64,000 nucleotides of DNA, taken from Lineus longissimus (lineage: Eukaryota > Nemertea > Pilidiophora > Heteronemertea > Lineidae). The translations under genes and the position numbers were made by a program. Shown here piece by piece: positions 53,149 to 62,651 of this stretch (position 1 is its first letter; every line of letters starts with the position of its first letter). Location: positions 11,284,001-11,348,000 of the forward strand of contig NC_088316.1 in assembly GCF_910592395.1 (NCBI RefSeq), read 5' to 3'. The notes beneath the pieces are model-generated. The model did not search any database. It saw nothing but the letters and a program-made list of their open reading frames with translations, and had not been told where the DNA came from.

Positions 53149-53199
53149 ACGACGGACGCCACGGTATGGGATAAGCTCACCTCTGCTAAGAGGTGAGCT
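51862..53199 (+). repeat. Full-length hairpin-terminated repeat, non-autonomous
   Basis: It starts with TGAAATGGCCAGGGCCATTG, which contains a palindrome. Inside, about 305-bp units repeat three times, marked by GACCTCTGTGACCTTGA at 52002, 52316 and 52617. The (CGGACGA)n tract follows, and then a terminal hairpin with 11-bp arms AGCTCACCTCT (53174-53184) and AGAGGTGAGCT (53189-53199). AAAAA follows. The hairpin plus CTAA, a microsatellite and lack of coding resemble the Helitron-related interspersed elements with ACGG-type satellites described in marine invertebrates. Other partial copies are at 8340, 11222, 59740 and 61400. Confidence 0.65.
52889..53148 (+). repeat. (CGGACGA)n minisatellite passing into (CGA)n
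   Basis: About 30 near-perfect 7-bp units run from 52889 to about 53100, followed by about 16 CGA triplets. Because the period is 7, every frame shows a 7-residue protein repeat (TTDDGRR and similar), which is an artefact and not a gene. Confidence 0.95.
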
Positions 53200-53365
53200 A
53201 AAAAGCACCATTAATAATAATCATCTGTCACTGAACTTTGCACTAGTGAATATATTAGGATTTAAATCGTGGTTCTCGTCCAAAATCTTGCATTTTTACT
53301 TACTAAGAACGCCAATTTTCCAGGTTTTATCAGGCCAACAAGCTGATCTCTGCTCATGATCTAAA

Positions 53366-53723
53366 GGGCAGAGACCTGTATTCATCCACGACCGGAAGTG
53401 TGGCACAGTCACATAGAGCTTATCAAAATGTCAAGTTGTGGTAAATACATGGCTGGGATGGACCAAAGTGGAATTAATTCTCAATCTGTGGTTGATTCTT
53501 AATCTACAGAGTCAGGCCATCACAGAAATATGCTTTTTGATAATATATTTAAGAAAATGTGGTCTCACTGGTCAGTTTAGAACTTGTACTTTGACAGGGC
53601 CATATCAATGCGCCAGTGACGTTTTGATGGATATGGTGTACGGAAATCTTTTTTTCTCAGGCAATCGGTATTGGAATTTTTTAAAACTTTATTATGCTAT
53701 TGGCAAAGGTTCTTCTTGACACA
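53366..53723 (+). repeat. First copy of a 360-bp dispersed repeat
   Basis: Nearly identical to 54616-54972 (shared GGGCAGAGACCTGTATTCAT at the start, TTCTTCTTGACACA at the end). Its right part is separated from its flank by the MITE at 53724-54499. Confidence 0.85.
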
Positions 53724-54499
53724 CAGTGACTGCCTTTTGAGGCGCGATCGCGCCCGCGCACCATCGCGCACCTCAATTTTTTTTAGGTGAATGAAACATC
53801 GCGCGCCTGCCCTTTAAAATGCATTAAAAAATCGCGCGCCTAAAAAATGATTGCGACGCAGTGGAAAGTGATGCTAATTACACAGGGGTCAGTAAGTCAG
53901 ACATTTCAATTATTGAACTATTTTTGTGCTAAAGACTAGGCCATGATAGACAGAAATTATAGAAACCGGACGCGACTGCCGCAGGTGCATGAGCCGAGAT
54001 GCAATATTCCCGCCGAAATTATATACTCAAGAGAAGACATACTATACCGGTACTCCGACGTAAATCTCGCAGTTCTGGAAATATCTTTGCGGTAGTCTCG
54101 CGCGTACCGGATATAACCCATCAAGCTTTTCTCCTTCAGAGAAATACTGCGTTGCGCTCAAGTGCCTTATAAGGCTGTGAACAAAATTAACGTTCGACCA
54201 ATGAGAAAGCCACATTACCCTGCATACGAGGTTGGACGCGTGATCACTTAGTGACAAGTAAAAATAGAATCAGACCACATGTTTCTATATGTCAGAATGC
54301 TGCCGTTTGCGCTGTAGTACACGTGTGTTGTCCAAATTTTCGATTTCAAGCAAGTTTAAGGCCAACCTCGTGTCCACCAGACTAACGTTGTCGATGGATA
54401 CCAGAAGAAAAGTTGGTTGGTGGTAAAAAAAACAGTGCACCTAGGATTTTATGGTGCACTGAAAACCATGCACCTGGCTTTTTCAAAAGGCAGTCACTG
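53724..54499. mobile_element. 776-bp MITE with 6-bp target duplication
   Basis: The 17-bp perfect terminal inverted repeat CAGTGACTGCCTTTTGA is at 53724-53740 and inverted at 54483-54499. GACACA lies directly outside both ends (53718-53723 and 54500-54505). A CAGTG end recalls hAT elements, but the duplication is 6 rather than 8 bp, so the superfamily is open. The interior is non-coding, with a GC-rich CGCGCGCC-type patch near the left end. Confidence 0.8.
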
Positions 54500-54612
54500 G
54501 ACACATATAAAATTTTGTGCAGATTGATTGGTCCAATGAGTACTTTTTTTACCAAAACCTATGCACAACGTACACGTAATGTACACATGTTTTAATAGAG
54601 GACTCTGGCCTA

Positions 54613-54972
54613 CTAGGGCAGAGACCTGTATTCATCCACGACCAGAAGTGTGGCACAGTCACATAGAGCTATCAAAATGTCAAGTTGTGGTAAATACATG
54701 GCTGGGATGGACCAAAGTGGAATTAATTCTCAATCTGTGGTTGATTCTTAATCTACAGAGTCAGGCCATCACAGAAATATGCTTTTTGATAATATATTTA
54801 AGAAAATGTGGTCTCACTGGTCAGTTTAGAACTTGTACTTTGACAGGGCCATATCAACGGCCAGTGATGTTTTGATGGGTATGGTGTACGGAAATCTTTT
54901 TTTCTCAGGCAATCGGTATTGGAATTTTTTTAAACTTTATTATGCTATTGGCAAAGGGTTCTTCTTGACACA
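54613..54972 (+). mobile_element. Second copy of the 360-bp repeat with 20-bp target duplication
   Basis: TAATAGAGGACTCTGGCCTA flanks it exactly (54593-54612 and 54973-54992). A long duplication of this kind is typical of retroposed sequence (SINE-like or LINE-mobilised). The copy lacks a poly(A) tail and begins CTAGGGCAGAGACC. No RNA polymerase III promoter or tRNA-like head was recognised. Confidence 0.75.
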
Positions 54973-55157
54973 TAATAGAGGACTCTGGCCTAAATGGAGG
55001 ATTTTTTTTCTTCATCTTTCACAGGCTGATAAACAGGCCAAATCGTTCTTCGCCAGCCGCCCTTGCTCCAGGCTCAGGATCCTGCAGGGTTGGTAAAAAA
55101 CCTGTGAGCCAATAAGTTAAGACTTTATCTGGGTGAAAAATTACGGAAATCGTGCAT

Positions 55158-55224
55158 TTTCTACTTTTGGCATTGTGCCAACCAACTTGAAATTTTTCTA
55201 CTTTTGGCATTGTGCCAACCAACT
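55158..55224 (+). repeat. Short tandem duplication
   Basis: TTCTACTTTTGGCATTGTGC and the following CAACCAACTT occur twice, 38 bp apart. Confidence 0.85.
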
Positions 55225-56166
55225 TTGCACCAATCGGAGATGGTTATATAAAAAAATTTGGACGTGGCATCGTCAGCTGATGTGTTTTAGCCAATGACAT
55301 TTTCAGACGGCCGCTTCGGCAGGGTTCTTGGCAGTACATAAACGGCTGTGTCAGGTCTGGAGGATTAGATCTGAGATATTTTACGAAGGTGGAGCTGCAG
55401 AACAAATCGACGGTAAATATTAATAGGTTGATGTGATCTTTCATGAGACATGTCATGTGCGAGTGCACTCGGCACTCCGCTTTCAACAGAGTGCGTGATC
55501 AAAGGTGATTCAGAACAGGTCAGAAATCATGCAATAGGGCGTGAGCTTTATATTATGTGGAGGTGAAGCCTAGGTGTGTGTGTGGGGCATACCTGCCAAC
55601 CCCTCCGTATTTTCCGTATTTAGTCCGGAAATCTGTAAAAAAAAAACAGAATCCGGATAGTATGGATAACCCCTTTAAAAGTCCGATTTCGCATTTCGTC
55701 AATTTCGTTGGTGTTTTCAGTGCACCCACTATTAGTCTCGCGCAACTGTCTATTTATGAGCATCGCGATGTGCTGGCATCATATTCCTAGATGTTGTGCA
55801 AGCCTGTAATGGCGTATCTCTTGTTACAATGATTAACAATGCAATGTGCATGTGTTTTTTCTTGGTTTTACCAGGGTTTTACAATGAAATAATCAGGGAT
55901 TAGTCCTAAAATGGCATTAAAGAAGTAGAAGAGAGGTGAAGGGTGTTTGTTGTGCATTATATGCTCATTTCAAACTGAATTTCAGCTGAAAACATGGTTG
56001 AAAAAAAAATCGAAATTTGACATATTTTCGAATTTAGGCCTTGGCTCAGATACAGAAAGTCTGTATGGGGGGGTGACCTTATCCCTGTGTAGGCCCTAGG
56101 CCCCCTATCATGCTATGTGTTATTGTACTATTTGTAATGTAGCCTAAATATTGTCTTTGTTTTTAG
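55225..56166. other. Upstream flank of the OB-fold gene, first exon not found
   Basis: No exon could be supported. A frame around 55557-55790 has no family-like features. The 5' exon of the gene at 56167 should lie here or further left. Confidence 0.4.
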
Positions 56167-57239
56167 GTTTATCCGACTGACGCATTCAACACGGAAGTTG
56201 TTGAGAACAACTTTTACCATGCTGCTGTTGTTTCTGTAGGTGATGCGCTCAATTCACCAAAGAAACGCCGAGTAAGCATTAGCGGAACAGTCCAGTCTGT
56301 AAGTAATTTTTTCGGCTTGACTGCAGGATCCCTTACAAAACATTTTTATTGAGTGAAACCATCATGTCAAGGGTTAGGGTTAGGGTTAGGGTTATACTTT
56401 TTGTAAGGGAGTAGTGCCATTTTTTCTGATGGATGGCATGGGTATCATTTACTATGCAATACTATTAAGGAAAACTTCATTTAGGGCCTAGGCCTACAGG
56501 ATATTTTCGTGAATTTTGCAAGCTAGGGTAGCCTAGTAGTATAGTTGTGGTGTTGTGGTGTATGAGCGTAGACAAGTAACAATGTTTTGCTTGTGATGTA
56601 GGTGTCGCCCAGAAAAGTTGGCACTAATTGGTCGCGGAGGGATGTCACTATCTCAGATGGGACTGGTTCTGTTGTTTGCAAGCTATGGAATGACTACGAT
56701 TCCATTATGGATGAAAGTAATAAGAGGGAAGTCGTCAGATTGAGGAACATGGTCGTTGACAAATGGGGGCAAGATACTTCCCTGCAAAATACTCTCGAGA
56801 CCGAACTGGAGGTAAGTGAACATAGACCCTATATTCAGTGCTGTTTGCTTCAGCATTTCTGAAATTCGTTGTGCCCTGAAGGACCATAGCAAACATGATG
56901 CTGAAATTCAACCATATGCTGTAGGAAACAGATCATCTTCGCCCACTTATCTGTGTGGCGTTCCTGTCAAGAAAACTTATCAAAGCCCTGTACTTCAGTT
57001 TTTCTCCTTTTTTTAATTTGCAATTGTACATATTTCAGGGTGTCCCCAACGTGGAGGAAAATGTAGTCATCACCATACTTGCTAAGCATGATCGTGACCT
57101 GCTCGTCATGAAAACTGAAGGTGACAACGCAGAAGAATTCACCATAAGGGATGGTATCTTTGTTCCAGTTTTGCTGGATTTCCCAGTCGAGGTTAATGTA
57201 AGCATTGATGGGAAGGTGGTGACTGAATTTCACGAGTAA
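56167..57239 (+). CDS. OB-fold-like protein, three 3' exons
   Basis: Exons are 56167-56298 (44 codons), 56602-56811 (70 codons) and 57039-57239 (66 codons plus TAA). All introns are phase 0 with good sites: acceptors TTTTTAG, GATGTAG and TATTTCAG; donors GTAAGT and GTAAGTG. The joined protein has RRVSISGTVQS then VSPRKVGTNWSRRDVTISDG and GSVVCKLWNDYD, the beta-barrel pattern of an OB-fold nucleic-acid-binding domain such as in RPA-like proteins. A basic SPKKRRV stretch precedes it. The first exon of this set has no ATG and is preceded by an acceptor, so at least one 5' exon is missing. Whether it is a host gene or part of a transposon is unclear; I cannot name it. Confidence 0.7.
56371..56394 (+). 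repeat. Interstitial telomere-type repeat (GGGTTA)4
   Basis: Four perfect GGGTTA units lie in the first visible intron of the OB-fold gene. TTAGGG is the metazoan telomere repeat. Such short internal runs can arise by telomerase-aided repair. Confidence 0.9.
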
Positions 57240-57474
57240 TTAAGCGAAGGTAAGAAACCGTTCCGGGAAATTTGAAGCTTGTAGACAAGTCTGCTTTGGA
57301 TCCTAATTAGAAACCAAAAAACTGATGAAACATAACAATAATTGCTTACCACATCATCTAACCCTTGAATGATTGCCCTAACACGTGGCATAATGTACTT
57401 AAACAGTTTTTGTCCTTTTGAAAATAATTTACAATTATGTATATTTCAGGATGTGAAGGTGTCGAGAAGACAAC

Positions 57475-57990
57475 CAGGACGCCCGAGTGGAGGAAAATGT
57501 AATTATCAGCATACTTCCTAAAGATGATTGTGACTGATCGTCATGAAGAAAGGTGAATGTGACAATGCAGAAGAATTCGCCATCGAGGATGGTGTCGTTG
57601 TTCTGGATTTGTTGGATTTTCTTAGAGGATCTCCCTAACGTGGATGAAAACGTAATTATCGCTATACTTATCGTTGTCTACTTTTCATGAAAGGTGAACA
57701 TGACAATGCAGAAGAATTTGCCATCAAGGATGGTGTCGCTATTCCGGATTTGCTGAATTTTCGTCCTGGATGTGCCCAACGTGGATGAAAATGTAATTAT
57801 CGCCATACTTGCTAAAGATGCTCATGATCTGCTGTCATGAAAGGTAAAGGTGACAGAATTTGCCATCAAGGACGGTGTCGTTGTTCCCGATTTGCTGAAT
57901 TTTCTTCCTGGATGTGCCTATTGTGAATGAAAACGTAATTATCGCTGTATTTGCTAATTAACATGACTGTGATCTGCTCATTTGCAACAT
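57475..57990 (+). pseudogene. Tandem decayed copies of the last OB-fold exon
   Basis: Four successive blocks resemble exon 57039-57239. Each has a word like GTGGATGAAAACGTAATTAT (near 57487, 57638, 57778 and 57920). The first three also have the GCAGAAGAATT or GCCATCAAGGATGG region. Spacing is about 140-150 bp, shorter than the exon, and the frames are broken. They show repeated local duplication of this exon followed by decay. Confidence 0.7.
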
Positions 57991-58102
57991 TTGTATCGTG
58001 TAGTAGACCCTTGTCCACCAAGTAATTGTTTACTGGTACTGATGTTTTTAGAATAAAAGTTTTAAATCTAATTTTTACTTGTTTACTGTTTTGATGAAGT
58101 TA

Positions 58103-58297
58103 CTGTAAACCCGTTAATTTTTGCGAGCCCAGTCTTGCGTGGAAAAAAAAGAATGCGAAAATTATATAGGCACGAAAGTTTATTCTGTAATGCATTTTGA
58201 ATTAGATGTCCTTGACAAACGTGAACTTTTATGGATAGGAGGGTGAAGAGTATTAAATTGGAAAGTATTAGGGTTGCAAAAATAACGGCGTTTACAG
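58103..58297. mobile_element. 195-bp TA-flanked MITE (Tc1/mariner-like)
   Basis: TA at 58101-58102 and 58298-58299 flanks ends CTGTAAACCCGTTAATTTTT and, inverted, CTGTAAACGCCGTTATTTTT. A TA duplication points to the Tc1/mariner group. There is no coding sequence. Confidence 0.65.
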
Positions 58298-58299
58298 TA

Positions 58300-59363
58300 A
58301 TCTGCCATGATATTGATGTAAATGTACATGTTGTTGTGTCTTTTCCTGCCCGAAGACAGAATGGTTCGGAGCGTCCTCCGCCGGAGGTGAAAGTGGGCCC
58401 ATTTACATCGCTTTCGCCATTTTTGTCTTCCCGAAACCAGTGTGGTTTCGTTTGTCCGGAACCCTTTTGTGGGTTTTAGAGCGCCAGGCTCTATATATTG
58501 TTCGTAGCAGTATGGACAATAATGTGATGCAAGTATAGATGCCATAGTAAGCATCTTTTACGCGTCTTGATCAAAATGGATCATATATTCTGGTTGCTAA
58601 CAGCCACGGCACCTCCACTCGTGACAGATCTTCCCAGTCTTTTGGTCACGTGACCTTTTTGCTCCCTTAAAGTGATTATAAAACCTTTTCTACTTGTCTA
58701 AGGACACACTAAAATGTAGTAAGAGATTAAGGAGACTGTCTTGCTTGTTCTAGGACCAATCTGCTGTTCGCAGTGGTTAATTTGAGCACAGAGAGCATGC
58801 TGCCACCTGCCGTAAATCTATATAGCTAAACGCCTTGTCTTCTACTGTAAAGTCAGCTTGGAGTCATTCCTTGTCCTCAGTTTGGATTATCTAAGCGAGG
58901 TTTCCCCGGCTTGTTTCTTATCTATGAGTATTATTACTATATTACTGGCCTAGTCAAAATCATTATTTGTCTAGTGTTAAGGCGTTTGTTATGTTTATCT
59001 TTACAGTTGAACCATCATCATCATCATCATCGTCATCGTTGTCATCCTTATCCTTAGTTAGTCGTTACATGGATTGTCATGTCAAGGTTGAATAAAGAAA
59101 GAAAGGACAAGAAGATGCGTTTCGAACACTTATTAATTTATCCATTCTGCTGCGGTCCACCACACATGTGTGTCATAGTCTGGCACTGCCAGACTTGTCA
59201 CATCCACAGGAGACAGGGGCATGCTAGACATGGATCTTGAGGGCTTATCTCAGCATGTTTGACTGTTCATCCTTACAAGTGATGGTGAAATACATGTAGG
59301 TACAAGTACATGTAAACTTATCCTCTTTGGTCACTTTCTACTGAACTCTATACCCCACTTCAG
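58300..59363. other. Non-coding, no supported gene
   Basis: A minus-strand frame at 58180-58554 (YCPYCYEQY near its start) was considered but overlaps the MITE and has no family match that I recognise. A (CAT)n run lies near 59010. Confidence 0.4.
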
Positions 59364-59367
59364 TTAA

Positions 59368-59562
59368 AGGAGGTTTCTCTCGAGCAGAATTCTTTGTTTT
59401 GACAATCAACAGAAAATGGTAGCACAAGCTAATTGTACAGATGATCATCATGGCATCCATCTAAAATCCTCCATTGACAAACTCCATCAATTCCACATGG
59501 ATCCCACTTTTGCTACCTGTACACCAAGGGTGTACCGACATTAAATTGAAGGCAGTCCTCCT
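59368..59562. mobile_element. Candidate T2-type MITE, 195 bp
   Basis: TTAA at 59364-59367 and 59563-59566 flanks inverted ends that share only AGGAGG (then AGGAGGTTTCTC against AGGAGGACTGCC). TTAAAGGAG fits TTAAAGGRR. The short inverted repeat makes this a moderate call. Confidence 0.5.
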
Positions 59563-59739
59563 TTAAGATTTGTGCAGAACTGGAAAGATTCAGCCCACTT
59601 CAGTCATGCTGTGCACATTGTGGGCATCAAATTCTATAGGGTTGACATCTGCTGGTGGCTTGAAGAACTAGGCACAAGTCCAGATGTAGAAATTACATAA
59701 TTGTGTACGTCATAAAATAGGGTTACCTGGTGGTAAAAT

Positions 59740-59860
59740 CAGGAATTGAATCGGATCCGTCTCCTAGGTATCATTACATAGGGAAACATGTACCAAGTTT
59801 CAAGTCGATAGCTCCAGCAGTTACAAAACGTGAATTGCTAATGGACAACGACGGACGGAC
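59740..59860 (+). repeat. Fragment of the hairpin-terminated repeat family
   Basis: Matches 52785-52900: words such as ATGTACCAAGTTTCAA, ATAGCTC and CAGTTAC-AAACGTG, then GGACAACGACGGACGGAC. Only the part just before and at the ACGG-type satellite is kept. Confidence 0.75.
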
Positions 59861-60012
59861 TCTTGTATTAGGGACACACTTGGAAGTGACAAATGCCGTC
59901 CTTAATAGAGTGGTGGCCTGATTACAGAGGTCATAATGAATGGAAATAGCCTATTTAAGACTAAAATCAGTGTCAGGGAGGGTGTCCTGCTAACAGAGGA
60001 CTTCGCTATTAA

Positions 60013-60214
60013 CCCTTTCGCTGCGGATGTACGCCAACTGGCGACTCAAATAAAAATGTCTATCGTGCGGCCGTAGGCCGGTTGACGAATTCGCCTATTT
60101 TGATTCCTATGTGTTATAGACTGATATGCAGTTCTGTAAATGTCTGATAGATGGCAATAGTGTTTCATAGAATGGTAGAGAACAATAGAAATTTTGGGTT
60201 CCGCAGTGAAAGGG
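60013..60214. mobile_element. piggyBac-type MITE, 202 bp
   Basis: TTAA at 60009-60012 and 60215-60218 flanks inverted ends CCCTTTCGCTGCGGA and CCCTTTCACTGCGGA (one mismatch). CCC ends with TTAA are the piggyBac signature. No coding sequence is present. Confidence 0.8.
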
Positions 60215-60218
60215 TTAA

Positions 60219-61399
60219 GGCAATACTCTGATTACATCTTGTCATGTGCAAAATACAAAGATTCAAGAAAAACAAAAACTTTGAAGAAATCGGCCCAATA
60301 GTTTTTGCACAGCTACCCAATTAAGGGCAGTGTCAGTGACATTTACTTATGAATCCGACTATAGGCTTAACTATAAAAGCACTGATGACAGCTGTGCCAC
60401 ACTTTCATCATTATCATCATCTACTTTAGTCAACCAGCTCAGATGACCTTTCTTGGGGCAGTGATCGGTAACGGTGAACTCCTTCCGACCCAACAGGCAA
60501 ATGTTTACATTCGTGTCTCCGTGTATCATGGATTCATGTGTATACCAACACCGTTGTTGTGTTGACACACTGACTGACTCTGACTGTGTACATATCTACA
60601 GCGACGAAAAACGATCACAAAAATGGTTCTTAAAAATAAGCACTCGTGACATGTTTACAAAAATTAAAGCAAGTGTTTTTAGTAGAGGTTTACCTAATGA
60701 GTAGCGTCTGGGTGATTATAAACCATTAACTTGTGTTTAAAAGCCCACATTGTAACGAAAGGTTCCGGCTTGACGCTAATCGCCCAGCCGCCATTTTGCC
60801 ATACTCTCGAAACTTTGGGATCGTCAAATGCAATGGAAATCACATAATTTCTGACACACACTACTACAATTCATCATTTTATTGTTCTTTCACAGTATTA
60901 TTACGCCACCCCGATTCGCAAGCAGCTTGTACTAACTGGCTCTGCGTTGACTATCCCCATTCCAAGCCGAAGAACAGTGTGACAAGTTTCTCATTTTACC
61001 TTCCAATCACAGTCAAAATTTTCTATAACAACCGGCAATGAGGACAAACTAATAATCTCAAACCAATCACAAGAATGTAATCAACACATACGACCTCATC
61101 CGAAGAGCGAATGATTAAGTTTTAGCATTGATTCAAGGTGATTTAATTCCTTCTTCGTCTCGCTTCAAATTCATAAAATGGCTGTCTTCCATACTTGTAG
61201 TATGCAGATCTAGTGGCACAGTACAACACTGCGCATCTAGGATACCCGACGGATTGCCTCGAACCGCGAAATTCAAAACTGGTGGCAATGTACCAACTGA
61301 CATTTTTGCACAATACCGCCACCTAGTTATATGAAACGAAATTAATCTATTTAATATTGAAACCTCTATATCAGGCCAACCTCTAAAACTTCATTTTAA
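60219..61399. other. Non-coding, no supported gene
   Basis: Frames at 60474-60704 and 60733-61041 have no recognisable domain, and no repeat boundary was seen. Confidence 0.4.
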
Positions 61400-61917
61400 A
61401 CTTCAATCTGCTGGAATAAAGAAAATGGGCTTTTTTAACCTGGACCTACTTATACCTGAATAGTAGGTCACACTGACCTAAATCTGTGTCAACATGTAGA
61501 GATGCCCAATAGGTGTCTACATATCAAATTTAGAGAGTCTATGACCAATATCAAAAAAACGTGCCATGATCAAAGAAATTTTAGAGTTCGACCTCTGTGA
61601 CCTTGAAATGAAGGTCAAATCAAAAACCCGTGTGATATGTGATGTACCTTTATTAGATACACCCACCATAAAATTTTCATCGCTCTAGCTTTAACCATAA
61701 GCTTCAAAATGACAAAAATAGGTTTTCAAAGAGCGCCCCTATATGGCAGACCAGCAGTCAAATTGCGCTGATCTTTATTCTGAAGGAAGGTCTTGCCTAG
61801 GGGTACCCACACACCAAGTATGAACTTTCTGGGTCAAGCGGTTAAGAAACGTGCCACACAGGATACGGACGACGACGGACACAGGGCTATCGTATAGACT
61901 CCCCTAACGGTGAGCCA
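61400..61917 (+). repeat. Diverged copy of the hairpin-terminated repeat family
   Basis: It carries the family words TCGACCTCTGTGACCTTGAA, AAGGTCAAATCAAAAACCCG and AAACGTGCCA, and then GGACGACGACGGAC near 61868. It ends CTAACGGTGAGCCAAAT, a damaged version of the terminal hairpin. Confidence 0.7.
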
Positions 61918-61934
61918 AATATTTTGGAAAATGA

Positions 61935-62126
61935 TGGACCGGGGATCCTTGAAACATCCTCTCTATATTGGCAAAAAACAGCAGATGCAACAGCAGTATA
62001 TGGCAGATGACCCATCAATAGTTTGGACATGTCGTGAAGTGATGCCAGATCGTGTTTTGGAGACTGTGAGAAATCTTTATCCAAATCCGCCAGGGATTCC
62101 ATACATGGTCCATAAGTGGCAATAGG
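61935..62126 (+). pseudogene. Isolated exon-like fragment, unidentified
   Basis: The frame contains HPLYIGKKQQMQQQYM, DPSIVWTCREVMPDRVLET and YPNPPGIPYMVHKWQ. It looks like a conserved protein piece by composition, but I do not recognise the family. It directly follows the repeat end at 61917. It could be a transposon fragment or a stranded exon. Confidence 0.3.
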
Positions 62127-62482
62127 TTTCAGCAGCACTGATAGATAGACTACATTATTTTTTTGAGAAGGTGTTTTGGACGATTTTGAAATTTACAGTG
62201 CACTTGGACAAATTTGTGACAGTTTTAGTTTTCGAGGATTCTAGGATTTTGCTCCTTGTTTCCATCATAGATACCATGGATATCTATCATAATACTTATG
62301 CGGATTAGCAAAAATATATGCTTTAGAATTATTGAATTGTGTAGACTACCCTATCATAGACATGGATACATCTAAACAAAACAATATTCAGTAGGATTGT
62401 GACATCACATAGTTATAGACTTGGATTATTAGTATCATATACATTATTCAGTAGGATTAGTACGAAAGCCCAGCAGGATCAT

Positions 62483-62515
62483 TCGAGATTCGAGATTCGA
62501 GATTCGAGATTCAAT
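62483..62515 (+). repeat. (CGAGATT)n microsatellite
   Basis: Four to five copies of the 7-mer CGAGATT lie in tandem. Confidence 0.9.
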
Positions 62516-62651
62516 ATCCAAAGCAGCCAATCAAAACATGTGTTTCTTAAGGCAGCCAATGAAAACAAGCGTTTCTTACGTGTCATGGGGGCGTGCACAA
62601 ACACAATGGCGACGAGATATAACACCATCACCGTAACTGGTGGAAGTGGGA

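Noticed and set aside
52815-53359. Long frames of TTDDGRR-type repeats on both strands
   Set aside because: They are produced by the (CGGACGA)n and (CGA)n minisatellite, which is open in every frame; no unique coding sequence is attached.
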